From: Siphonodentalium dalli | Taxonomy: Eukaryota > Mollusca > Scaphopoda > Gadilida > Siphonodentaliidae | Reading direction: 5' to 3' | DNA length: 64,000 nucleotides | Assembly (NCBI GenBank): GCA_032622095.1 | Contig: CP136067.1 | Span: 95,908,707-95,972,706, forward strand | Part shown: positions 1 to 9,327 of the stretch, one piece after another | Numbering within the stretch: position 1 is the first letter of the stretch | Layout of the letters: every line of letters begins with the position of its first letter | The notes under the pieces: model-generated | The model's input: the letters and a program-made list of their open reading frames with translations, nothing else | The model's database searches: none | Told to the model about the DNA's origin: nothing | Program-made: the position numbers and the translations under genes

Positions 1-120
1 GGATGGGTTCCTCGACTCGAATCAAATATTTTGTACACCCGAAGCCAAATAAATAGTAATTGCGGGGTGCTTAATCGGATTGAGTACCTTTAACAAAGCC
101 AATTGGAAAAACCAATTATC
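1..120. repeat. Fragment of TTAA-associated repeat family 'RA'
   Basis: The sequence GGTTCCTCGACTCGAATC followed by a terminus reading TCGGATTGAGTACCTTTAA recurs at about 3775-4148, 19135-19975, 33616-34002 and 36240-36410. The most complete short copy (33616-34002) begins and ends with AGGTACTCAATCCGATC in inverted orientation next to TTAA. This copy is cut by the window start. No coding content is visible. Confidence 0.6.
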
Positions 121-129
121 TCGTAGATA

Positions 130-800
130 CCATTTGGTATGAATTTGTGTAATAGTATGTTTAGGATTGTAAATACAATATGTTTACACCAACGATTAAA
201 GGGGTTCTGGATTTGCTAACCAATTGGCGCAAACGAGGCTGAGGTAGCACCACGCAGATCCGTGATATGCAGTTACAAAACAAAAAAACAATCGTAGCGC
301 CTGAAGGCATACAGTAATGCCCAAAGTAATTGACCACTTAACCACAGCAGAATTATGGGTAATTTTTCAGGATTTTGTCGGAAATATGGCTTGTTGCCAG
401 CTTGCCGATGAATGGCAACAAGCCATATTTCCGACTAAATCCTGAAAAATTACCCATAATTCTGCTGTGGTTAAGTGGTCAATTACTTTGGGAATTACTG
501 TATGAACACAGAACCTTTATATATAATCTGTATATGTGTCCGCATACATGGCACACATTTATAATTTCACAGGAAGAGAGACACTTCAGAAGTTGAGCTT
601 GCCATATATGGGAAAAGAGGCTGAGGTACCACCACACAGATCCGTGATTGCAGTAATAACAAACCAATGGTAGCATCTGAACCAAGAACCTCCGCATCGG
701 TACCCGCATACATGGCACACATTTAGACGTGCAGGAAGAAAACACTCCACTAGAAATTCTATACATTTGTTTCGGGGATTCACGCTCAATCTTTCTGGTT
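130..800. repeat. Dispersed repeat 'R2', split by a MITE
   Basis: The landmarks TTAAAGGGGTTCTG, GCAGATCCGTG and the downstream block CAGGAAGAGAACACTCCA recur in the same order at about 20210-20660 and 44620-45090. A TA-flanked palindromic MITE (312-500) splits this copy, and part of the right half is duplicated (about 510-580 and 690-760). Short reading frames here are repeat-derived. Confidence 0.6.
312..500. mobile_element. Palindromic TA-flanked MITE (copy 1 of 9)
   Basis: The termini are CAGTAATGCCC and GGGAATTACTG, flanked by TA on both sides. Nearly the whole element is one inverted repeat containing GGCTTGTTGCC and TCGGAAATATGG. The same family lies at 27387, 33476, 34796, 58942, 59514, 59900, 60329 and 61143. 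TA duplication and CAGT termini suggest mobilisation by a Tc1/mariner-type transposase; that assignment is inference. Confidence 0.85.
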
Positions 801-1130
801 CAAAACAATGGCTGGAAAAAAATATAAAAAACTGAAAATAATTATAGGTCAAGGGGTGGATGGGTCCAACAAATTGTAAAAAGCAAAAAAATTATCATAC
901 GCGCCTGAACATTTTTTCTTTCGAGTAAAGTTTCCTATTAGTACAGGCTGAGAAAACACGAGGTGTCGGACTACAGCTGGAATAATTGTGACTATGTAAA
1001 AGTGATTATGTTTTATTTTATTGGCAAATCGGATGACTGACCCACCCTCATCTATACCCCATCTATAACACAAGCTTTAAAGGCGAATTCCCTGCTAGTC
1101 GGACAGAAGTAGGACATGACTGTTTTGCAT
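800..1130. other. Unassigned spacer
   Basis: AT-rich sequence with no convincing coding region, RNA gene or repeat structure. Confidence 0.4.
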
Positions 1131-1560
1131 AAAATGTCAATCTTTCAGATTTAAATACAATTTTGGACCTGGGAATTATATTGTAAACAGTATACACTAA
1201 AACTTTTGTGCTGAGGCCAATTTAAAACATTATATACACCACTGTAACCCCAAACGGAGACCCTCTGGTCAGGTCCCTGGCTATGGACCAGAATTCATCG
1301 TTCTATAGTATCTGAATTTTATTAACAATAACATGTTATGACATATTTAGCTGACATATGGTATTTTTTAAATTTCTTTGTGATTTTCGTCAGCTAACGC
1401 TGCAGCCTCTCTAACTTCGACAAGTTCTTTTCAGTGTGTTCATCTTCAGTTTAAACTGCAATTAAAGACATATAATAATAATGTTGGCTTAGTTCAGTGA
1501 AACAAACTGATGAGCTTCTCACCAGGCGGCAATAAGGCGATGACATTGATGCATATATAT
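1130..1560 (-). repeat. Inverted partial copy of the duplicated block A/B
   Basis: In reverse complement this matches about 27720-28110 and 61080-61640, including TTTCACTGAA, GCAGTTTAAACT and the TGTCAGCTGAC / TAACATGTTATTAATAAAAT stretch. Three copies in one window mean the block is itself repetitive, not a simple two-copy duplication. Confidence 0.65.
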
Positions 1561-1765
1561 GTGAATGGAACATAATGTATTCACTGTATAATAGTACCAG
1601 ACTTGGTCATGCATTAAATTGTGATAAGTTATTTCCTCAGCGAAGAGGAAATGCAGTGGCCGATGTCATGTATATAACTTTAATTGTAATTTGTATAATG
1701 TAGGATTTTGTATATAGTAAGAGGGATAACTCTAAATTGGATTGTAATGATGTGCATCAACTACA

Positions 1766-2391
1766 ACAAGAAAACCATAGTCAGAAATGGTAACGCCACC
1801 AAGATCATATTATTAGACATAAATATAAATTATAATATAAAATATATTGGTTACATGAATGCACCACCGCCACAGAATTCCGTTAAAACAACTAATCCTT
1901 CAAATTATTACAAAAAAAACTACGGCTTATTACTGCAGGTTTTTCATTCACCAAACCAGAAAGCTTCTAAATGGGGATAAAAAAAATGGGTTCCCGCCAT
2001 AAAATCTTCAAGTGTGCATGGCCCAGCAATTAACGCGGTCATAATAGTTACATACTGCAACTTTAAGACATCCAGCGAATACACACCCCACGAAAACCCG
2101 AAATGTGTTGTCCTGCGAGATATCCCATCGCTATAGCTCAATTTGACACGGCCATGGCATATTAGACTTTCTACAATATCCTAAAACAATAAAGCTTCTC
2201 AAATCATCGCCATAGTCAATAGAACTTTCACGAACTTGGACATTCCAACTACAGCTTTTACCGGACTCGGGGTCGCAGTACAACTTTAACGCGTCCCAGA
2301 ATAACCGGAAAAAACAATTATCTATTTATAAAGTCCCCACAGGTCCACAGGTTTCTAATATTTGCCCAACAGTATACACCGGTGGCGTTAA
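1766..2391 (+). mobile_element. Short F1-family element
   Basis: It begins ACAAGAAAACCATAGTCAG, with GGTAACGCCACC about 25 bases in, and ends GTATACACCGGTGGCGTTAA. The same ends bound copies at 10268, 14709, 30018, 42587, 47114 and 51713. An empty site for the 30018 copy confirms that these are the real ends. It is non-autonomous, and I cannot name its superfamily. Confidence 0.7.
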
Positions 2392-2473
2392 TAACTATAT
2401 TGTCTTGGTGGTGTCACTTTCTGTATAAATGAAGCTTAGTTCATAATGGCTTCCTGAATAGTTGTATCTTACA

Positions 2474-3290
2474 TGGTGTCAGAAGTGGGATCACCAAGAC
2501 ATCATGGTGTCAGAAGAAAATCCGTGAAAAATCTGAAAGATAGACTGGCATCCACAATAAATATGGAGACACAAAACATCTTCAGACACTAAATTAACTT
2601 TCTTAAATTTGAAAGAAATGGAGGGTTTAGTGGGCAATATGACAACGATAAACTGGGAAAGTGGTGATCTCCCAGGAGCATGGACTGCTTTCAAGACACA
2701 TGTTGACTTTTTATTTAAAGTCCATCTCAAAAGTAAACCACTACCAGCTCAGCTTCATCTTGGTCGCATACTGAACTCTGATTTAAACCACTACCAGCTT
2801 AGCTTAATCTTGGTCGCAGATTGAAATCTGATTTACCTACACGTGCAGAACTCTTGAAATCACAAACTGTTGATGCTGATCATGTCAAAACTGAGTATAC
2901 GCCAGCGAAAACAAAGAAATTACTATAATAAGAGATCCGGAAAATCTCGTTCTCATTTGTGTAATGAAGATAAATTTCTCATCATTCATAATGACCAGTG
3001 GGTTCAAGGATCAGTAGTTCGTGAACATTCAACCCCACGTTCGTATATTGTAGAGACACTTCCAGGGACTAAACTTCGTAGAAATAGAACTCATTTGAAT
3101 CCCACTAAGATGCAAGTGCCGTCCAAAGTATCTTTCACTGAGATGTTTGGAAATATGGGAAATTCCAATAGTGACAATCAAACAACTGTTATGTTCAATG
3201 ACAATTTATCTGATTCTAAGCAACAGATATATACAAGAAAACTAAGATGCATGCATCAGATTACCCATGCACTATTTAGCAAAAAATAAT
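2474..3290 (+). pseudogene. Internally deleted Ty3/gypsy-type retroelement remnant
   Basis: A primer-binding-site-like TGGTGTCAGAAGTGGGAT lies at about 2474. A short gag-like frame follows (2609-2760) with INWESGDLPGAW and FKTHVDFLF, resembling the N-terminal part of many invertebrate Ty3/gypsy Gag proteins. From about 2900 the frame resembles the end of pol: YYNKRSGKS, then DQWVQGSVV, TPRSYIVET and LRRNRTHLNP, the region after the integrase core (GPY/F-like). Protease, reverse transcriptase, RNase H and the integrase core are absent, so a deletion has brought gag start next to pol end, and the remaining frames carry stops. Complete LTRs were not located. The remnant is non-functional. Confidence 0.7.
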
Positions 3291-3439
3291 TGAGCTCGGT
3301 CACATCTGTCCTGCAATTTCGGTTGACGTTTGACACATGGATTCATTAGCGACGTTACGACTGAGATCGATGCACCGATTACACCATGGGTTATAATCGG
3401 TTTAACGAAGAGGTAGATTAGATACGGACGTGTGCTCGA

Positions 3440-3610
3440 TATATGTGTGGAACGATGATAGCAAAAAAACCCAGAGATGACTCTGGGTGGTGGACTATTT
3501 TTTCTATAACTTTTAAAGAGAATTCAGCAGTTGCAAAATGGCAGCACCAAAGAAGGATGTACATTTTTTCTATAACTTTTAAACAAAATTCAGCAGTTAC
3601 AATTGGCAAA
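3440..3610. repeat. Local direct duplication
   Basis: The string TTTTTTCTATAACTTTTAAA followed by a similar AATTCAGCAGTT block occurs twice about 75 bases apart. This makes opposite-strand frames look like repeat peptides. No gene. Confidence 0.5.
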
Positions 3611-3774
3611 TGGTGGGGGCGGTGTGACGTGTAACTACGATTGAAACTAGATATACAGTTTGGAGATTATTGAATGAGGAATGTGATATTAAGGGATACT
3701 GCACCTTTTTTCTTTTGGTGTGCAGATTGAATATCAGTTAAAATGCACAATCCTATTAAGCGGCCGTCAATTTT

Positions 3775-4148
3775 TATTTATATGGATTGGGCGGTCAGAA
3801 GTATTAGATTCGAGTCGAGGAACCCACCAATCAAAGGCCAGATTTATTAGATATGGATGTTTTAAATCTATTATTTTTTGCAATCGAGTATTACTGGTCT
3901 AGTAAAGAGTCGACGAGTTGTCGGTATCGGACAAAATTGCGATGAAGATGGATAACTCTAAAATGAATCGGCTTTCTGTTTATAACAAGTCCAAATTTGG
4001 TCCAACATGTTGATAAATATAACAATTTCAGGCAATTTTATACCATATTTGACAGCGGTTAGCATTATTTTCGGCAATTAATCGATTCCGATAACTGCAT
4101 GAAGGGGATTCTAAAAATGTTGTTGTTGGAATCGGTACCTTTAAATAA
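3775..4148 (+). repeat. Right half of an RA-family repeat
   Basis: It runs from ATTCGAGTCGAGGAACCCACC through GATGGATAACTCTAAAAT to a terminus of TTGTTGTTGGAATCGGTACC next to TTTAA. It aligns with 19590-19975 and 33690-34002. Confidence 0.6.
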
Positions 4149-4559
4149 AACATTGAGTGGAATTCAGAACCTATGTGGATAGATACGAACAGGAATTTGG
4201 GCCGAGTTGCATTTCGTTCAAATATCGGAAGAAAGTGGAATGTTGATTTTCAAATGTGTCAACAATGAATAAAAAAGGCTTGTCCAGTCAGAGGGCCATG
4301 GTCATAAGTGTATATGATATTGTTGTTAAGAGAAAACTTGTAGTGGACAATACTGGACATGCATGCTTTCCCGGTCACTAATAAAATCAGAGGGGTACCA
4401 TGGTCACTTTGCCGAGTTAGACAGACTGTTGTAATCGAGATAATCGGTATGTTATCTGCCTGCCATCTGGTCTGGTTGTTATATATCAAGGAACCCATCT
4501 TGAGTATGAAATATATTTTATAGATTGAGAATTATTAGTGTCCCAATAGACAGTCGACT

Positions 4560-4935
4560 ATTAGAGGCCAAATTCATATTTACTAGTTAATTACGCTTCG
4601 GTGTAATACACACTACGCTTAAGCATAATAGCCTCATTCACAACTCCATTATGCTTAAGCGTAATGGTGGTAATGCCATTAAGCTTAACCGTAATATGTT
4701 TTCATAACCTTCCTACCTTACATGTAATGGTATCATCTAAGTTATAGATATATATTAAAAGTTATTAGCATCAGTAATGGGCTGCTTCCATTTTAGGTTC
4801 AGGAGAGTTTTTAAATATGGAATTTGAATTATACTAAAGCCCAATGCCATTAAGCTTAAATGTAATGGAAATCTGAATTACGCTGAAGGTTTATGATTGA
4901 GAGAAATGGAATTACGCTTATGCGTGATTGGTTAT
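4560..4935. repeat. Cluster of interspersed GCTTAAGCGTAAT motifs
   Basis: Variants of TTACGCTTAAGCATAAT occur on both strands about eight times, with AAGCTTAA palindromes, at irregular spacing. They look like degenerate short repeats. No frame or known element explains them. Confidence 0.45.
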
Positions 4936-4964
4936 CAAACGTGAATTTGGCTCCCCTAGTCGAC

Positions 4965-5170
4965 AAGTTGTTGGTGTGGGACTAAATTGTGGATGAAAAT
5001 GGATCACTAAAATGAAAAGGCTTTATGTCGATAATAAGGCAAAATTTCACCGAACAACATGTCGTTAAATAACACGTTTCTGGAAATTTTGTACTATACT
5101 CCGGAGAGTAGTTAGGAATATTTTATGGAAATTAATTGGTAACTGAAGTGGCATTTCTAAAAATGTTTTT
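4965..5170 (+). repeat. Diverged RA-family fragment
   Basis: The order GTCGACAAGTTGTTGG, GATGAAAATGGATCACTAAAAT, TAAATAACACGTTTCTGG and AAAATGTTTTTT follows the right half of the RA family, with many changes. Confidence 0.45.
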
Positions 5171-5339
5171 TGAATCTGATTATATGGGGACAAACGAGAG
5201 AACGACGGAGAGATATTGATAAATAAGGGCAATGTTTTTTCTTGTATATGGAAGTATCCAAAACGGGATATGCACAGATGGTAAGAAAACACATTGGCTC
5301 ATTGTTTTCACTAACTTTTGGAAGTTTCCCGTAAGGAGC

Positions 5340-5715
5340 GTTGAGGCATAGGTGGTCTAATATGAGAACCTCCCCCTCGTATGACTGGTGGATATTATGA
5401 GACTCTCCCCCGCATATGACCGACGGATAATATGAGAAACTCCCCCGCGTATGAACAGTGGATAATATGAGAACCTCCACATCATATGACCGGCGGATAA
5501 TATGTTCATATGAGAACATCACACACATATGACCGTTGGCTAATATGAGAAACTCCCTCGCATATGAGAATCTCCCTCGTGTATGAAAGGTGAATAATAT
5601 GAACCTCCGCCGCGTATGACTGGTGGATTGTTCATATGAAAACCTCCTCCGTATGACCGGTGGATAATATGAGAACCTCCCCCGCAGATGACCGAGGATA
5701 ATATGAGAACCACTT
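5340..5715. repeat. Minisatellite, unit about 35-37 bp
   Basis: About ten imperfect units of the form CATATGACCGGTGGATAATATGAGAACCTCCCCCG lie in tandem. Indels between units break reading frames. Confidence 0.85.
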
Positions 5716-6682
5716 AGCCAGTTCGGTAAAATTCATCTTTGTATATATGTATATATATTGTTGACTAATGTATGTTATATTCATAATATGTACCTGTCAT
5801 ATACCATGTGTTATTGGTGGAACAATATATCAATCAATCAGACAGCATTACATTCCATGTGTCAAATCCTACATACTACACACCCCATTATATGGAATAT
5901 ATCAGCTAAAATCAATCCTGCTTTATTGTAAACATCGTCTATTTTTAGCTGTTTTCATAGGCGCGTGTTATTCGTGTTCACCGTTACAGTATTCGTACTA
6001 AAACAGCCATATTGTAGCTAAAACGAATGCGCAGTATTCCACTGTGCCAATTGATACATAATAATTGTTTGCTAGCGTATTTATCGAGAAAACTAAATTC
6101 TAAACATTGATGTCGAACGCAGTCTTTCGTGTTTCGTGGCGCCTTCCCATGGGTGGGTTAATCGGTCTCTATGTGTGCATTAATTGCAGCTTCGCTCGAA
6201 TTAATAGATTTGTGTTGTGCAATAGATGATAAACTTCAGTTTAATACCAAATTTTCTTGTGGGCATAGCGTTATCGCTGTAAAAATGCATTTTCTGCAGC
6301 TGTTCCATGGCCTTGATTTTCGAAATAATGTTCGGTTGTGTTCGGCTTTTATGAGGGCCGCTTTTATATTGATCGGTATATAGGCAGACCCTTAGCACCC
6401 GTCAATATATTTGGGCTGAATTCATCTGGTGCGGTATGATTCCTCGAAATTAAACAAAACAAGACATAGACGGCACATCCGTCCAATCTCGCTACTATGT
6501 AGTTTGGGCTAACATTGAAACATATCCTCCACATGTTCTAGGCTGGCACACACAGCATTCGTTTTTCCGTAGTTAATTAAATACCCTTTGGGTAAATGGG
6601 TAAAATGACTCTAATTGCTAATATTATTGAATAATTAAATTAGCCGGATAGTGTATATTTCATTATGTCATTCTCACAGGGA
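5716..6682. other. Spacer with one shared repeat block
   Basis: No gene was recognised. At about 6405-6545, GGGCTGAATTCATCTG ... TAGTTTGGGCTAACATT reappears inverted at about 47680-47815, so that part is a dispersed repeat. The remainder is AT-rich with nothing assignable. Confidence 0.45.
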
Positions 6683-6685
6683 CCT

Positions 6686-6870
6686 GTAACGCGCTCCGCT
6701 GTCCGCCCCCCCCCCTTTGCGCTGCCCTTATACGCCGCCTCTATATATATGCGCGCCTGCTTCACGTTAATGGTCCTATTATACTACCATTAACGTGAAG
6801 CAGGTGCGTATATAAAAGCGGCGTATATGGGCAGCGCAAAAGAGGGGAGCGGACAGCGGAGCGCGTTACC
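6686..6870. mobile_element. Palindromic MITE nested in the left TIR
   Basis: The ends are AACGCGCTCCGCTGTCCGC and its inverse. The halves meet at CCTATTATACTACC between two copies of TTAACGTGAAGCAGG-type sequence, so the whole insert folds into one hairpin. The right TIR lacks it and reads directly CTGTAACCACACTCAGTAATC. The flanks fit a TA duplication with one base unexplained. Confidence 0.8.
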
Positions 6871-6977
6871 ACACTCAGTAATCGAATTTCCAAAGATCGG
6901 AGATAATTCCGGTTCCCGGTGGAAACGCGTCCGGTTCCCGGTGGAGATTTCCTTTTTTTATATACCAAGCAGACGAA

Positions 6978-6994
6978 ATGTCATTCTCAAAAAG
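6978..6994 (+). other. TIR-encoded leader exon, left copy
   Basis: ATGTCATTCTCAAAAAG encodes MSFSK plus two bases and is followed at once by GTAAGT, a consensus 5' splice site. The identical exon lies on the minus strand in the right TIR. Joined to the acceptor at 7850-7851 it opens in frame into the zinc-finger protein. Confidence 0.75.
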
Positions 6995-8593
6995 GTAAGT
7001 AGCATTTTTTCTTAGCTCCGACCAATTTATTCTAGTAAAACGAATGTCATAGAAATCATTCGTCAAATTCCCATCGGAATCTGAAGTTTGAAATCATATG
7101 AACATAACGATACAAAATCGCAATCGCCGATTTTCCTATTGCTTTATGTGTCAACAGTCGCCTATTTTCGGTCTGTATTTGTATCTCTCGCAACAATAAG
7201 GAGTGTCAAACCGGCCCCGTGGTGACTTCCACCACTTTGAGCTATAATAAATGCAACTATATTGCTCTCAAAACAAAAAAAAAGCATATTTGTCACTTTT
7301 CAAAATTCATTTTTGATGAAAAAATTGGCAACGCATTTATCGGGAATTGACAACTCCATCCATCGGATCGACAATATGACAGTTCTCAGATACGTATCCA
7401 TTTATCCATCGATCGTGCCCTCAGACTTGCGCAACTTGGTGAATATGTGTTATTACCATTGTATGTCCATACACAATCATGTATTGAGGCGATCTTTTGC
7501 TTCTGATACGTATTGCGTCGAGCCATAGATGACGAGACGCAATGCCCGTTAGCAACAGAAGTAAGCCTTAATGGTAGTTAATACATTATCGTGAATGGAC
7601 ACATAGTGGTAAATAACAAATTTATCTTACAAATCATGATTGAAATTCAGAATTGCAAACACAATTGTTGGCGCACAGATTTAGCAGGTGTCAGTTTGGT
7701 TCCATGTGATGTAATCTTATCAAGGAAATAGTTGGGGGAGGGTCCGACTCTATATGTAAATGTAAGATTTTATCTGGATTTATTCGGGATCGGGTTTGCC
7801 TCATCCCGATTTCTCTCGGTGTTCTATAACTTCTGTTATTTCTATTGTCAGTGATTTGGAAGAACTGGGATGTGAGCCAATGGAAGATTCGGAACAAGAA
7901 GATAGTGGTCCCACGCCCAGAGACGACGGCCCAGTAGAAGATACTAGTGATACTGATAGCGATAAGACGGGTGACGCCATCACTCTGACACCAGGCGGGG
8001 TCCATTACGAATGTACTGTATGCAAAATAAAACTATCAAGGAAATGGGCCTTAAAACGCCATCAAATGACACACGATAGAACTAAAATGTTAAGTTGCAG
8101 CTGCTGCACACGCAGGTTCCACGATGCCTTCGACCTAAAGCAACACAATGACGCTGAACACGCCGGGAAAAGGCATAAATGCGATGAGCCGGATTGTAGC
8201 AAAGAGTACAAAACTAAGGCGGGACTTAGGAAGCATATTAATGAACATTCGGGCACATTCAAGTTTAAGTGCGATGTCTGCAGCAAAGGGTTCAATTATG
8301 TGCATAAATTCTCGGATCACGTGAATGCCCACAAGGGTGTGAGGCCCCATAAATGCAAGTGTGGCTCTACATTCGCATCAGAATCAAACTTCGCCTTCCA
8401 CAAAACTACTTGCGGAAAGTTACCAGATGTGTCGTGTGATATCTGTGGCAAATTGTTTAAGTCACAAAAGTATATGAAAGAACACAGGCACGTCCACACT
8501 TCCCCCAGGAAGTATGTTTGTGACCGCTGTGGAAAGAGCTATTCCCATCGAGGTGGATTAAAGACCCACGAGACCCGAAAACATAAACTATAA
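6978..8593 (+). CDS. Seven-finger C2H2 zinc-finger protein of the transposon
   Basis: Two exons, 6978-6994 and 7852-8593, give 252 residues. Exon 2 follows TTCTATTGTCAG, and the phase matches the leader exon (AG + T = Ser), so the protein would start MSFSKSDLEELG. Without the leader, the first ATG in exon 2 (7880) gives a start at residue 16. Residues 8-46 are acidic, Ser/Thr-rich and likely disordered. Fingers lie at about 60-80, 88-109, 116-138, 146-166, 174-193, 201-221 and 229-250. The fifth has only one residue between its cysteines and ends His-Cys, so it may not fold as a classical finger. Likely a nuclear DNA-binding protein; binding to the transposon's own ends is inference from its location. 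No frameshift or stop is seen. It converges on the nuclease gene, with about 730 bp between the two stop codons. Confidence 0.85.
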
Positions 8594-9327
8594 TTATTAT
8601 ATGTATGCATGTAGATTTTTTATTTTATGTCAGAAACATACTTTTTGTTAAGTTTTTTTGTCTCAAGAAGAAGGTTTATTTTTATTGTAGTACAAGTCAG
8701 TTATTACTTCCATGCATGGTCTGAGGGAGAGGGTCACGGTGGGAAGCTAGTCATTATTTTGACAATGCATGTCCTGTTGTAAGGACAGTTTTTTATTCGA
8801 AACCCGACGAAGATGTAAAACAAACATTAAAGAGGTTGCGATTTGTGAACTTGTAACGGGTGTAATCCTGACTGCGAGGTAGCTTTGCATTGATGGAGTT
8901 CTCCGACGAATAGAGCATACAATTATCTCTCAATCATAAATATACGTGCAATAACTAAATCCTACCAAACTAGCACTGTTGTACCAAAGTTGTATTAGCA
9001 TGTGATGTGTGAATCTTTTCATTAACACCAGAATGATTATTTGTTTCAATAATCACAGCTATCGTCATGTGACCGCATCTGATTCATACATCAACACACG
9101 TTACAAGTTTCAGGTTTCAAAATCGCAACCTCTTCATTATGTAATCGCCCAACTTGTCCCGGTTGCAGGTGTATTTTCCAGGACCCCGGTATCCCACAGA
9201 ACGGGGGTGTAGGGACTTGACCAATACGCCAACTCATAATACATCAATTTTATATACTCGTATACTGTGTTTTGTAACATAACAGAACATAAGCGTGTCA
9301 ATCATTTAGAAACTAAAAAGATTCGTA
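8594..9327. repeat. Intergenic 3' region with an inverted repeat
   Basis: This lies between the convergent stop codons of the two transposon genes. AAGAGGTTGCGATTT ... CTTGTAACG at about 8830-8860 is mirrored at about 9095-9140, so about 8830-9140 is a palindromic insert or a shared 3' structure. No coding region. Confidence 0.5.

Larger units (their letters stand above)
6683..7598. repeat. Left TIR of the YqaJ/zinc-finger transposon
   Basis: It pairs with 13884-14633 in reverse complement. The inner end lies at ATTATCGTGAATGGA (about 7585-7598). About 185 bp of extra sequence near the outer end is a nested palindromic MITE. The arm carries a leader exon (6978-6994) and its splice donor. A TATATA lies about 15 bases before the ATG, closer than a standard TATA-to-start spacing, so the promoter position is not settled. 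Confidence 0.9.

Noticed and set aside
7262-7528. 88-residue frame shared by both TIRs of the YqaJ element (also 13933-14223, minus)
   Set aside because: It lies within the predicted first introns, and its conservation is explained by arm identity. No domain, and no splice support for translation.
7796-7851. Zinc-finger protein starting at 7796
   Set aside because: The codon there is TTG, and the segment to 7851 is the pyrimidine-rich end of an intron.
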